DNA of 64,000 nt from an uncultured Mucilaginibacter sp. (GTDB lineage: Bacteria > Bacteroidota > Bacteroidia > Sphingobacteriales > Sphingobacteriaceae), in the NCBI GenBank assembly GCA_913775265.1, contig CAJYJH010000094.1:1-64000 (forward strand), read 5' to 3'. This document shows, in pieces, positions 52,669 through 61,716 of the stretch (position 1 is its first letter; each line of letters begins with the position of its first letter). The notes beneath the pieces are model-generated. The model searched no databases. It had not been told where the DNA came from and saw only the letters and a program-made list of their open reading frames with translations. The position numbers and the translations under genes were made by a program.

Positions 52669-54333
52669 ATGAAGAAGAATAAACTTTTTTTGCTTTTGCT
52701 ATGCTCCGCCACCATGGCGGCTAAGTCAGCTTGGGCACAGTATCCACAAATTCCGTCCGACATTAAGGCACAAAGTGAAGCCATGATGAAAGAGGCCGAG
52801 CGCCGGTCTGATTCAGCGTGGAAAGTAGCTTACACCGCAGTTGATTACGACATGCGTCATGGTAAGCCATACATTCCATGGGCTTCGCGCCCTACCGATT
52901 TGCCACAGTCGGACATGCTTGCCTTTCCGGGTGCTGAGGGTGGCGGTGCGCATTCGTTTGGCGGTCGCGGCGGCAAAGTTTATGTAGTAACCAGTTTGGC
53001 CGATAGTGGTCCGGGTACGTTGCGCTGGGCTTGTGAGCAGGGTGGTGCACGCATCATCGTTTTCAACGTATCAGGCATCATCCGTATCAAAACACCATTA
53101 ATTATTAGGGCCCCTTATATTACTATCGAAGGTCAGTCTGCTCCAGGCAGTGGCGTTTGTGTAGCTGGCGAGTCAGTTTGGATCAATACGCACGATGTGG
53201 TAGTACGCTACATGCGTTTCCGCCGCGGCGAAACCAACGTAGGCCGTCGTGATGACTCATTGGGTGGAAACCCGGTAGGTAACATCATCATCGATCATTG
53301 CTCAACCAGTTGGGGATTAGATGAAAACATGTCAATCTACCGCCACATGTTTGATCCTGGCGATGGTAGCAAAGACGAAAAGAAAGGTACCGTTAACGTT
53401 ACGATTTCTAACTGTATCTACTCAGAATCATTAGATACCTGGAACCATGCATTTGGCAGCACCACCGGCGGCGAAAACTGTATGCTGGTACGCAACCTTT
53501 GGGCAGATAATACCGGTCGTAATCCTTCCATCGGTTGGAACGGCATCTACAACTTTGTAAATAACGTTGTATTTAACTGGGTACACCGCTCTATGGACGG
53601 TGGCGATTATACTGCTAAGTTTAATATCATCAATAACTATTTCCAACCGGGACCTGCTACACCTAAAAATGAGGCAGTAGGTCACCGTATATTGAAACCT
53701 GAAACAGGACGCAGCAAGCTGAAAGAGCGCGTATTCGGTATGGCCTATGTGAATGGCAACATCATGGAAGGCTATCCTAAGGTAACTGCCGATAATTGGG
53801 CTGGTGGGGTACAGGTAGAAGGTCCGGGTGGTAAAGAAATGGAAGATGCCGGTCAGTATAAAGATTATATGAAGTGGAATAAACCATTCCCAATGCCGGC
53901 GGTAAAAATTATGCCTGCGCAAACAGCGCGTCAGTTTGTGTTAACTAACGTAGGCGCAACGCTTCCGGTCCGTGATGAGGTTGACACACGCATCGTTAAA
54001 CAAGTGGCAACTGGTAAAATTGACTACAAACAAGGTGTAAAGGTACCTGAAAAGCAATTTGAGCATCGCCGTTTACCGTTGGATTCCTACAAAATCGGCA
54101 TCATTACCGACATCAGCCAGGTAGGTGGATATCCTGACTATAAAGGTACCCCTTACAAAGACAGCGATAACGATGGCTTGCCTGATGCCTGGGAAACTGC
54201 GCACGGTTTGAATCCTAAAGACGCTTCCGACTCAGCCAAAATGGCTAAAAACGGTGGCGGTTATAGCAACATCGAAGTTTACTTAAACTCATTAGCAGCA
54301 AAAGGCGAAAAAAGCATTACTGCAGCGAAATAA
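52669..54333 (+). CDS. PL1-like pectate lyase family protein, secreted (copy 2)
   Basis: A 554-residue secreted beta-helix lyase, a close paralogue of the minus-strand lyase at 20903, with the same order of motifs: AFPGAEGGGAHSFGGRGGKV, GPGTLRWACEQGGARIIVFN, YITIEGQSAPGSGVCVAGES, DHCSTSWGLDENMSIYRH and the calcium-loop-like DSDNDGLPDAWETAHGLNP. It would cleave pectate or a similar uronic-acid backbone, probably outside the cell or in the periplasm. It is the first gene of a tight run that continues past the window end, with a 5-base gap to the next gene. Confidence 0.86.
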   Translation: MKKNKLFLLLLCSATMAAKSAWAQYPQIPSDIKAQSEAMMKEAERRSDSAWKVAYTAVDYDMRHGKPYIPWASRPTDLPQSDMLAFPGAEGGGAHSFGGRGGKVYVVTSLADSGPGTLRWACEQGGARIIVFNVSGIIRIKTPLIIRAPYITIEGQSAPGSGVCVAGESVWINTHDVVVRYMRFRRGETNVGRRDDSLGGNPVGNIIIDHCSTSWGLDENMSIYRHMFDPGDGSKDEKKGTVNVTISNCIYSESLDTWNHAFGSTTGGENCMLVRNLWADNTGRNPSIGWNGIYNFVNNVVFNWVHRSMDGGDYTAKFNIINNYFQPGPATPKNEAVGHRILKPETGRSKLKERVFGMAYVNGNIMEGYPKVTADNWAGGVQVEGPGGKEMEDAGQYKDYMKWNKPFPMPAVKIMPAQTARQFVLTNVGATLPVRDEVDTRIVKQVATGKIDYKQGVKVPEKQFEHRRLPLDSYKIGIITDISQVGGYPDYKGTPYKDSDNDGLPDAWETAHGLNPKDASDSAKMAKNGGGYSNIEVYLNSLAAKGEKSITAAK

Positions 54334-54338
54334 AATCC

Positions 54339-57300
54339 ATGTCAGGCAAGTACAGACATACCGTAAGATTTTTGGTTGGTTGCATGTTAGGGTGCATGAT
54401 ACATGCGCCCGCATGGAGCCAAAACAAGCCTAAAGAAGCTAAACCTCAGCCACCAGTTGCCGCCGATAAAAGCGGCAAACTGGTTTATAGCGTTGATGCC
54501 AAAGGCGACCGCATACCCGATTATTCGTACTGCGGATACAAAGCATCCGAGCAGCCTATTCCTTTGGTGCCCGTTAAAGTAACTGTGCCGGTTAGATCTG
54601 GCGATGCAACTTTACGCATTCAGGCGGCTTTAGACTATGTTTCGAAGTTGCCCTTAGACAAGAATGGCTTCCGGGGTGCTGTTCTGCTTAACAAGGGAAC
54701 TTATCAGGTAGATGGGGCTTTGCATATCAAAGCCTCGGGCGTAGTGCTAAGAGGTAGCGGTATGGGTACCGATGGTACTGTGCTTTTAGGCGCAGGTACA
54801 GATCGCGAAACACTGATTCGTATTTTTGGTCAGGACGACAGGCAGATGGCTGATGCCGTAAAGATTAATGACGCTTACGTGCCTGTAAATGCCATGTCTT
54901 TTCATGTTGCAGGTGGCAGATTCAAAGTTGGCGACAATGTGCAGATCCGCCGGCCAAGCACCAAAGAGTGGATCAAGTTTTTAAAGACGGATCACTTTGG
55001 TGGTGGTATCACTACCTTAGGTTGGAAAGCCGGAGAACGCGATATAATTTGGGATAGAAAAATTACTGCCATATCTGGTAACACGGTGACTATTGATGCG
55101 CCTATTACTACAGCATTAGACACTGCATTTGGCGGTGGATTGATTAGTTCATACACCTGGACAGGTCGCATCGAAAATATAGGTATCGAAAATCTACGTT
55201 TATCATCTGCCTTTAACAGCGCAAACCCTAAAGATGAGGCTCATCGCTGGATGGCTATCACTTTAGAGGACGTGCGCGATGCCTGGGTGAGGCAGGTTAC
55301 CTTTGAGCATTTCGCGGGCTCGGCTGTTTTTGTGACCGAGACGAGCAACCGTGTTACGGTGCAGGATTGCAAATCTTTAGCGCCGGTTTCCGAAATCGGT
55401 GGTTACCGTCGTAATACATTTTTAACTATGGGAGGCCAAACGCTATTTCAGCGTTTGTATGCCGAACGTGGCTACCATGATTTTGCCGTTGGCTATTGTG
55501 CACCCGGGCCCAATGCCTTTGTCCAGTGCCAGAACTGGCAGTCGTACAGCTTCAGTGGTCCGATTGACAGTTGGGCTTCGGGCGTGCTGTATGATGTGAT
55601 GAATATTGACGGACAAGCGTTAAGTTTCATGAACCGCGGACAAGACGGACAAGGTGCTGGTTGGAACACAGCGAATAGCTTGTTTTGGAACTGTAGCGCG
55701 GCCCGCGTAGATTGCTACCAGCCACCCGGTGCTCAAAACTGGGCATTTGGTACTTGGGCACAATTTGCAGGCGATGGTTATTGGGCCGAATCAAACAACA
55801 CCATCAGCCCGCGTAGTTTCTATTATGCCCAACTAAAAGACCGTTTAGGGCGCGATGTTGATGCACAGGCCGATATCTTAAAAGTTGAAACCGAGGCATC
55901 AAGCAGCCCAAGTGTGAAAGTGGCGACAGAACTGACCGCCAATTCGGTTAATCCGGCTGTTACTATAAACGACTGGATCAGCCAGGTTCCGCAACGCAAT
56001 CCGATTGCTGTAAGTACAAACGGAGCAAAAACTATTGATCAGATTGGTTACAAGCAACCACTGGCACCAGCGATGGCGGGTGCAATGAAAGTACAGAATG
56101 GATGGTTGATTAGAGGTAATGCCGTATTGAGTGGCATGCGCCAGGATTCTCCGTGGTGGAATGGCTCAGTAGACCCGGTGTATCTGAAAAAGACAGCTAA
56201 ACCTGCCGTTACCCGTTGGGTGCCTGGCCGTACAGGTACAGGTCTTACTGATGATTTAAACGACGTCATCAACTGGATGCAAAAAGACCACATTGTTGGT
56301 TTTGAGCAAAATTATGCTTTGTGGTATGAGCGCCGCCGCGACGACCACGAACGTATCCGCCGTATGGATGGCGACGTTTGGGCTCCATTTTATGAATTGC
56401 CTTTTGCCCGCAGCGGACAGGATGTGGCCTGGGATGGTTTAAGCAGGTACGATTTAACTACATACAATACTTGGTATTGGCATCGCCTGAAACAATTTGC
56501 CGATTTGGCCGACCAAAAAGGTCTGGTACTGATTAATCAGAATTATTTCCAACATAACATTATTGAAGCAGGCGCTCACTATGCTGATTTTCCTTGGCGT
56601 CCGGTAAACAATATTAACAACACCGGCTTCCCTGAACCGGTACCTTTTGCGGGCGACAAACGGGTATTCATGTCGGAGCAGTTTTACGATGTAAACCATC
56701 CGGTACGCCGCAAATTGCATCAGGCTTTCATACGTCAAAATCTCGATAATTTTGCTGATAACAACAGTGTCATACAATTTATCGGAGCCGAATTTACCGG
56801 CCCGCTGCACTTTGTACAGTTTTGGGTAGAAACCATACAGCAGTGGGAAAAAGAGAAAGGTAAAAAGGAGCTTATCGGCTTAAGTACTACAAAAGACGTT
56901 CAGGACGCTATCCTGGCTGATCCGGCACGTGCAGCAGCTATTGATGTGATCGACATCCGCTACTGGCACTACCAGGCCGACGGCAAAGCCTACGCTCCGC
57001 AAGGCGGACTCAACTTGGCACCTCGCCAGCATGCACGTTTGCTAAAGCCAAAAGCTACCTCGTTTGAGCAGGTTTATCGTGCCGTGCATGAGTACCGCCA
57101 GAAATATCCCGAAAAGGCTGTTATCTACTCTGGAGATAATTTCGACAAGTTTGGTTGGGCGGCATTTATGGCCGGCGGTTCATTACCTAATCTTCCGGCA
57201 GGTGTAAGCAGCCAATTGTTGGCAGATGCTTCTTCTATGAAAGCAATCGAATTTAGCGGTACACCGAAAGATGAGTGGGCAATGGGTGATGCAGGGAAGG

Positions 57301-57494
57301 GATACGTTGTGTATAGTGAAAGCGGTAAGGTGTCTGCACTTGATGTTCCGGCCAACACTAATTATCAATTAACCTGGATCGATCCTAAAACAGGTAACAC
57401 ATTGTCTGGTGTAAAAAAAATAAAGGGTAACCAGATCAGTAATTTACAAAGCCCTGCCAATGGAGCAGTGGTGCTTTGGTTAAAACGTATCTAA
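54339..57494 (+). CDS. Beta-helix plus DUF6298-like TIM-barrel fusion protein, secreted
   Basis: A 1051-residue secreted protein with two parts. Residues 60-530 look like a right-handed beta-helix of the pectate-lyase-3 type (ATLRIQAALDYVSKLPLDKN, GVVLRGSGMGTDGTVLLGAG, VTFEHFAGSAVFVTETSNRV). Residues about 620-980 resemble a TIM-barrel hydrolase-like domain (VGFEQNYALWYERRRDDHER, DQKGLVLINQNYFQHNIIEA, VIQFIGAEFTGPLHFVQFW), and a small beta domain ends it. The whole fits the DUF6298 proteins seen in Bacteroidota pectin loci; its reaction is not known. The E in GAEFTGP and other barrel acids are candidate catalytic residues. It is 6 bases from the GH140-like gene. Confidence 0.65.
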   Translation: MSGKYRHTVRFLVGCMLGCMIHAPAWSQNKPKEAKPQPPVAADKSGKLVYSVDAKGDRIPDYSYCGYKASEQPIPLVPVKVTVPVRSGDATLRIQAALDYVSKLPLDKNGFRGAVLLNKGTYQVDGALHIKASGVVLRGSGMGTDGTVLLGAGTDRETLIRIFGQDDRQMADAVKINDAYVPVNAMSFHVAGGRFKVGDNVQIRRPSTKEWIKFLKTDHFGGGITTLGWKAGERDIIWDRKITAISGNTVTIDAPITTALDTAFGGGLISSYTWTGRIENIGIENLRLSSAFNSANPKDEAHRWMAITLEDVRDAWVRQVTFEHFAGSAVFVTETSNRVTVQDCKSLAPVSEIGGYRRNTFLTMGGQTLFQRLYAERGYHDFAVGYCAPGPNAFVQCQNWQSYSFSGPIDSWASGVLYDVMNIDGQALSFMNRGQDGQGAGWNTANSLFWNCSAARVDCYQPPGAQNWAFGTWAQFAGDGYWAESNNTISPRSFYYAQLKDRLGRDVDAQADILKVETEASSSPSVKVATELTANSVNPAVTINDWISQVPQRNPIAVSTNGAKTIDQIGYKQPLAPAMAGAMKVQNGWLIRGNAVLSGMRQDSPWWNGSVDPVYLKKTAKPAVTRWVPGRTGTGLTDDLNDVINWMQKDHIVGFEQNYALWYERRRDDHERIRRMDGDVWAPFYELPFARSGQDVAWDGLSRYDLTTYNTWYWHRLKQFADLADQKGLVLINQNYFQHNIIEAGAHYADFPWRPVNNINNTGFPEPVPFAGDKRVFMSEQFYDVNHPVRRKLHQAFIRQNLDNFADNNSVIQFIGAEFTGPLHFVQFWVETIQQWEKEKGKKELIGLSTTKDVQDAILADPARAAAIDVIDIRYWHYQADGKAYAPQGGLNLAPRQHARLLKPKATSFEQVYRAVHEYRQKYPEKAVIYSGDNFDKFGWAAFMAGGSLPNLPAGVSSQLLADASSMKAIEFSGTPKDEWAMGDAGKGYVVYSESGKVSALDVPANTNYQLTWIDPKTGNTLSGVKKIKGNQISNLQSPANGAVVLWLKRI

Positions 57495-57500
57495 GTTTTT

Positions 57501-58901
57501 ATGACGACAAAGAAAATCATCGGGATAGTATTGCTGGCAATCATTGGTTTTGGCTTCGTGAAACCGGAACCTGCAGCTTTACCCGAAATTAAAGTGTCGC
57601 CCAACAAGCGGTATTTTACGGTAAACAATAACCAACCATTTTTTTGGTTGGGCGATACCGGTTGGTTGCTGTTTTCTAAACTGAAACGCGACGAAGCGGA
57701 AAAATACTTGGAGACCCGCCGTCAGCAAGGATTTAATGTAATACAGGTGATGGTGATTCATGACATCAAAGAAGTAAACGCTTATGGCGATTCGGCTTTG
57801 GTATCCAGCAACCTTGCTAAACCCAAAGTAACCACCGGCAACAATCCGGAAAATGCTGCGGAATACGATTATTGGGATCATATTGACTGGATAGCAGATC
57901 GCGCTGCTGCAAAAGGCATTTATATGGCTTTAGTTCCGGTTTGGGGTTCGGTGGTAAAAGCGAAAGCAAGCCACATCAATGCCGAAAATGCCAAGGTGTA
58001 TGCCAACTTTTTAGCCGAGCGTTATAAAAACAGGAGTAACATTATTTGGATGAACGGTGGCGATATTTCGGGAAGCGAGTGCACAGACGTTTGGAACGCT
58101 ATCGGCGCAACGCTACGTCAACAAAACCCGGAAAAACTCATCACTTATCATCCCCGCGGCCGCACACAGTCATCTACATGGTTCCATAACGAAAACTGGT
58201 TAGATTTTAATTGTTTCCAGTCAGGTCACCGCACATACGCACAGGATACTTCTAAAAAGGACTTAAAATACGGCGAGGATAACTGGAAATATGTGAATGT
58301 TGATTATAATAAAACACCAGTTAAACCAACTCTGGATGCTGAGCCATCTTACGAAAAAATACCTTACGGCTTACATGATGTGACGCTTCCGCGCTGGAAG
58401 GCTGCTGACGTTAGACGCTATGGTTACTGGTCGGTATTTGCAGGTGCTTGCGGTTATACTTATGGTAACAATGATGTAATGCAAATGCATAAGCCAAGTG
58501 ATAAGATGAGCGCTTACGGCTCTAAGGAATATTGGTACCAGTCTATTAATGATCCGGGAGCCAAACAAATGGTGTATTTAAAGCAATTGATGCTTTCGCG
58601 CCCGTACTTTGAACGCGTACCCGACCAGTCTTTAGTAGCTGGCAAACAAGGTACCCGTTACAATTACTTACTGGCCACCCGCGGCGATAAGTACGCCTTT
58701 ATTTACACTTACACCGGTAAAAACTTTGCGGTTAACACGGCCAAATTATCTGGCAGCAAGGTCAAAGCGTCGTGGTTCAACCCGCGTAACGGGCAGATTA
58801 CAGGCGGCACGATAATGGCCAAATCCAAAACATTAAACTTTAATCCACCAGGCAACCCGGCTAACGGTAATGATTGGGTGTTGATACTGGACTCGATATA
58901 G
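57501..58901 (+). CDS. GH140-like (DUF4038) glycosidase, candidate apiosidase
   Basis: A 466-residue secreted enzyme of the DUF4038 fold. Residues 40-360 form a TIM barrel (PFFWLGDTGWLLFSKLKRDE, QGFNVIQVMVIHD, SNIIWMNGGDISGSE, KPTLDAEPSYE), and a C-terminal collagen-binding-type beta domain follows (about 375-466). Candidate catalytic residues are D188 (GGDISG) and E281 (DAEPSYE). GH140 apiosidase BT1012 from B. thetaiotaomicron has Asp187 and Glu284 at matching motifs, as I recall. It would release apiose-linked branches from rhamnogalacturonan II; other DUF4038 specificities are possible. Its stop lies five bases before the ATG of the next gene. Confidence 0.7.
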   Translation: MTTKKIIGIVLLAIIGFGFVKPEPAALPEIKVSPNKRYFTVNNNQPFFWLGDTGWLLFSKLKRDEAEKYLETRRQQGFNVIQVMVIHDIKEVNAYGDSALVSSNLAKPKVTTGNNPENAAEYDYWDHIDWIADRAAAKGIYMALVPVWGSVVKAKASHINAENAKVYANFLAERYKNRSNIIWMNGGDISGSECTDVWNAIGATLRQQNPEKLITYHPRGRTQSSTWFHNENWLDFNCFQSGHRTYAQDTSKKDLKYGEDNWKYVNVDYNKTPVKPTLDAEPSYEKIPYGLHDVTLPRWKAADVRRYGYWSVFAGACGYTYGNNDVMQMHKPSDKMSAYGSKEYWYQSINDPGAKQMVYLKQLMLSRPYFERVPDQSLVAGKQGTRYNYLLATRGDKYAFIYTYTGKNFAVNTAKLSGSKVKASWFNPRNGQITGGTIMAKSKTLNFNPPGNPANGNDWVLILDSI

Positions 58902-58906
58902 TGATG

Positions 58907-59842
58907 ATGAAACAAAGGAGAGTCATATTAAGTGGTTTGCTCGGACTGGCGATGTTCATTACGTCATGTGCCTCCCGTAAAAGCATCTACATGTTTACAT
59001 CGTTCAACGAACCGGCATCAGCAGGTCTGCGCCTGTTGTATAGTAAAGATGCGTACCATTGGACCGATTTGAACCACGTGTTTTTAAAACCCGAAGCCGG
59101 TACCGCTAACATTATGCGCGATCCATCATTGGTGCAAGGTCCGGATGGCACTTATCATTTGGTTTGGACCACAGGTTGGAAAGGCGACCAGGGATTTGGT
59201 TACGCCAGCTCTAAAGATTTGGTGCATTGGTCGGCACAGCAGCACATTAATATTATGGCCGGCGAGCCAACTACCGTTAATGTGTGGGCTCCTGAGCTGT
59301 TTTATGATGATGAGGCTAAACAATTTATCATTGTTTGGGCATCAACTATTCCATACCGTTTCCCGAAGGGACAGGAGGATGAAGATAACAATCATCGTTT
59401 GTATTACACCACCACCACAGATTTTAAAACATTCAGCCCGGCCAAGTTATTTCTCGATCCGCAGTTTAGTGTGATTGATGCGCAGATTTTGAAAAGAGGA
59501 CACCAGGATTACGTGCTGGTGATGAAGGATAATACCCGGCCTAACCGTAATATTTTAGTCGCGTTTGCCATTAGTCCGTTAGGTCCTTACAAAGACTACA
59601 GCAAGCGTTTTACCGAAATGTATTCAGAAGGACCTAACGCAACCAAAGCTGGCAACGACTGGCTCATTTATTACGATTCGTACCGCTTAAAGCGTTACGG
59701 CGCCATGCGCACCACCGACTTTAAGACGTTCGCCGATGTATCAAACCAGGTAAGTGTGCCTGAGGGTCATAAACACGGAACTATATTTAAAGTAACGCCC
59801 AAAGCGTTAAAATATATCCAAAAAGAAATAGGGCAACAATAA
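58907..59842 (+). CDS. GH43-like lipoprotein
   Basis: A 311-residue lipoprotein (C21 in MFITSC) with a five-bladed propeller of the GH43 clan. Likely catalytic acids are the Asp in NIMRDPSLVQGPDGTYHLVW, the Asp in FSVIDAQILKRGHQDYVLV and the Glu in EMYSEGPNATKAG. It probably acts at the outer membrane on arabinose-, galactose- or xylose-containing side chains. ATG codons at 58904 and 58907 are both possible starts. It is downstream of the GH140-like gene and about 20 bases before the propeller gene, in the same tight run. Confidence 0.72.
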   Translation: MKQRRVILSGLLGLAMFITSCASRKSIYMFTSFNEPASAGLRLLYSKDAYHWTDLNHVFLKPEAGTANIMRDPSLVQGPDGTYHLVWTTGWKGDQGFGYASSKDLVHWSAQQHINIMAGEPTTVNVWAPELFYDDEAKQFIIVWASTIPYRFPKGQEDEDNNHRLYYTTTTDFKTFSPAKLFLDPQFSVIDAQILKRGHQDYVLVMKDNTRPNRNILVAFAISPLGPYKDYSKRFTEMYSEGPNATKAGNDWLIYYDSYRLKRYGAMRTTDFKTFADVSNQVSVPEGHKHGTIFKVTPKALKYIQKEIGQQ

Positions 59843-59862
59843 GCTTGCCTGCACTGCTATCT

Positions 59863-61716
59863 ATGAAGCTAACTGATAAAAAACATATTTTACCTTTTGT
59901 TGCTGCGCTGGCCTTATCGGCTTCTGTCTGGGCTCAGGATACCGTGCGTTACACCGGTAACACCGTGTCTAATGTCGACTATCACCACGGGCAGCTAAGT
60001 TCTGTAGTTGGTGTACACAGCAAACAAATATTCCGCGCAAACCGCGAGCACCCTGAGCAGGCCGAAGGTTTTGGTTTTACCTACAACCATGCGCCTATGC
60101 TGGCTTACTGGAACAATACTTTTTATGTAGAGTACTTGAGCGACAAAGTAGGCGAGAGTATACCTCCGGGCCAAACGCTGGTCATTACCTCTAAAGATAA
60201 TGGAAACACCTGGTCTAAGCCAACGGTGGTTTTCCCGCAGTACAAAATTCCTGATGGCACTACTAAGCCGGGTCATGAAGGTGCGGCCAAGGACTTATAT
60301 TCAGTAATGCATCAGCGTATGGGCTTCTATACGTCTAAATCTAAACGTTTATTTGTATTAGGTTTTTACGGTATTTGTTTAGATGAGCATGATGACCCAA
60401 ATGATGGTTTGGGCATAGGCCGTGTCATCAGAGAGGTGCTGCCTAATGGTAAATACGGCCCTATCTACTTTATTCATTACAATCCTAAGTGGAACGAAAG
60501 CAATACATCTTATCCGTTTTATAAAAAGAGTAAAGACAAAGGCTTTGTGCAGGCTTGCGACGAGCTGATGGCTAACCCACTAATGATGATGCAGTGGGTG
60601 GAAGAAACAGATCGCAAAGACCCGTTAATCCCGCTGCATAAAGATTACAAGGCATTTAATTACTACCATCTGCCTGATGGTCGCGTGGTGGGTTTATGGA
60701 AAAATGCCTTAACGTCTATCAGCACCGATAACGGAAAAACCTGGCCCGCGAATGCCTCGCGTGCTCCTCGCGTGGTAAACAGCAACGCCAAAATATGGGG
60801 ACAACGTACCTCTGATGGTAAGTATGCATTGGTATATAATCCTTCTGAGTTCCGTTGGCCGTTGGCTATTTCGGTTAGTGATAACGGTTTAGATTATAAA
60901 AACTTATTGTTGGTTAATGGCGAAATATCTACCATGCGTTACGGCGGTAATTATAAATCGTACGGTCCGCAGTATGTGCGTGGCATCATCGAGGGCAACG
61001 GTACGCCGCCGGATGGCAAGCTATGGGTGACTTATAGCATGAACAAAGAAGATATTTGGGTGTCATCTATTCCGGTGCCGGTTGCTGCCAAAGTTAAAGA
61101 TCAGGCTAACGAAAACTTTGGTCAACTGCCTGAAGGTCATGAACTGGATAAATGGAATATCTATAGTCCGCAATGGGCGCCTGTAAGTATTGACAAAGCA
61201 CCCGACGGTACAAAAGCACTGACATTGAAAGACTGGGACCAGTTTGATTATGCGAAGGCCGAAAGGGTTGTTCCGGTATCTAAAAAATTAGCTGCGGAGT
61301 TTACCGTTGTTCCTGCTCAAAATAACACAGGCTTATTAAGTATCGAGTTCCAGGATGAGAAAGGCCAGGCTGCCATCCGTCTTAATTTTGATTCGACCGG
61401 TACGTTTACTGCAAAGGCAGGCTACCGTTACAAAGGTTTCATGAAATATGAGCCTAATAAGGCTTACGATATTAAACTGAAATTTAATGTAGATACCCGC
61501 TTTTATTACCTGAATGTAAACGGAAAAGATTTGTCGCCGTCGTTGTTTTTTCAACCGGTAAACAGTATCAGCAGGGTAGTGTTCCGCACCGGTGATGTAC
61601 GTCGTTTCCCGGATGCCGATTCGCCAACCGATCAAAAATACGATTTACCTAAAGCAGGCGAACCGGTTAAACAGGCCGCATTTTATATCAAGTCATTTAC
61701 TACCAAACCATACTAA
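59863..61716 (+). CDS. GH145/PL27-like beta-propeller with C-terminal beta-sandwich, secreted
   Basis: A 617-residue secreted protein. The ATG at 59863 gives a signal peptide (MKLTDKKHILPFVAALALSA), which a TTG start further upstream would not improve. Residues 30-420 form a sialidase-like propeller: DYHHGQLSSVVGVHSKQIFR, then AEGFGFTYNHAPMLAYWNNT and GQTLVITSKDNGNTWSKPTV. The same opening pattern is found in GH145 and PL27 enzymes that remove rhamnose capping glucuronic acid; H41, H42 and H52 are candidate catalytic histidines. Residues 430-617 are a lectin-like beta-sandwich. The match is from memory of the family pattern. It overlaps the esterase gene by one base. Confidence 0.55.
   Translation: MKLTDKKHILPFVAALALSASVWAQDTVRYTGNTVSNVDYHHGQLSSVVGVHSKQIFRANREHPEQAEGFGFTYNHAPMLAYWNNTFYVEYLSDKVGESIPPGQTLVITSKDNGNTWSKPTVVFPQYKIPDGTTKPGHEGAAKDLYSVMHQRMGFYTSKSKRLFVLGFYGICLDEHDDPNDGLGIGRVIREVLPNGKYGPIYFIHYNPKWNESNTSYPFYKKSKDKGFVQACDELMANPLMMMQWVEETDRKDPLIPLHKDYKAFNYYHLPDGRVVGLWKNALTSISTDNGKTWPANASRAPRVVNSNAKIWGQRTSDGKYALVYNPSEFRWPLAISVSDNGLDYKNLLLVNGEISTMRYGGNYKSYGPQYVRGIIEGNGTPPDGKLWVTYSMNKEDIWVSSIPVPVAAKVKDQANENFGQLPEGHELDKWNIYSPQWAPVSIDKAPDGTKALTLKDWDQFDYAKAERVVPVSKKLAAEFTVVPAQNNTGLLSIEFQDEKGQAAIRLNFDSTGTFTAKAGYRYKGFMKYEPNKAYDIKLKFNVDTRFYYLNVNGKDLSPSLFFQPVNSISRVVFRTGDVRRFPDADSPTDQKYDLPKAGEPVKQAAFYIKSFTTKPY

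Noticed and set aside
53431..53922. 163-codon minus-strand frame inside the second lyase
   Set aside because: It is antisense to a clear beta-helix lyase and has no domain or start signal.
20903..54333. Lyase paralogues as ends of a mobile composite element
   Set aside because: No transposase, terminal repeat, target duplication or integrase is visible; paralogous duplication is simpler.
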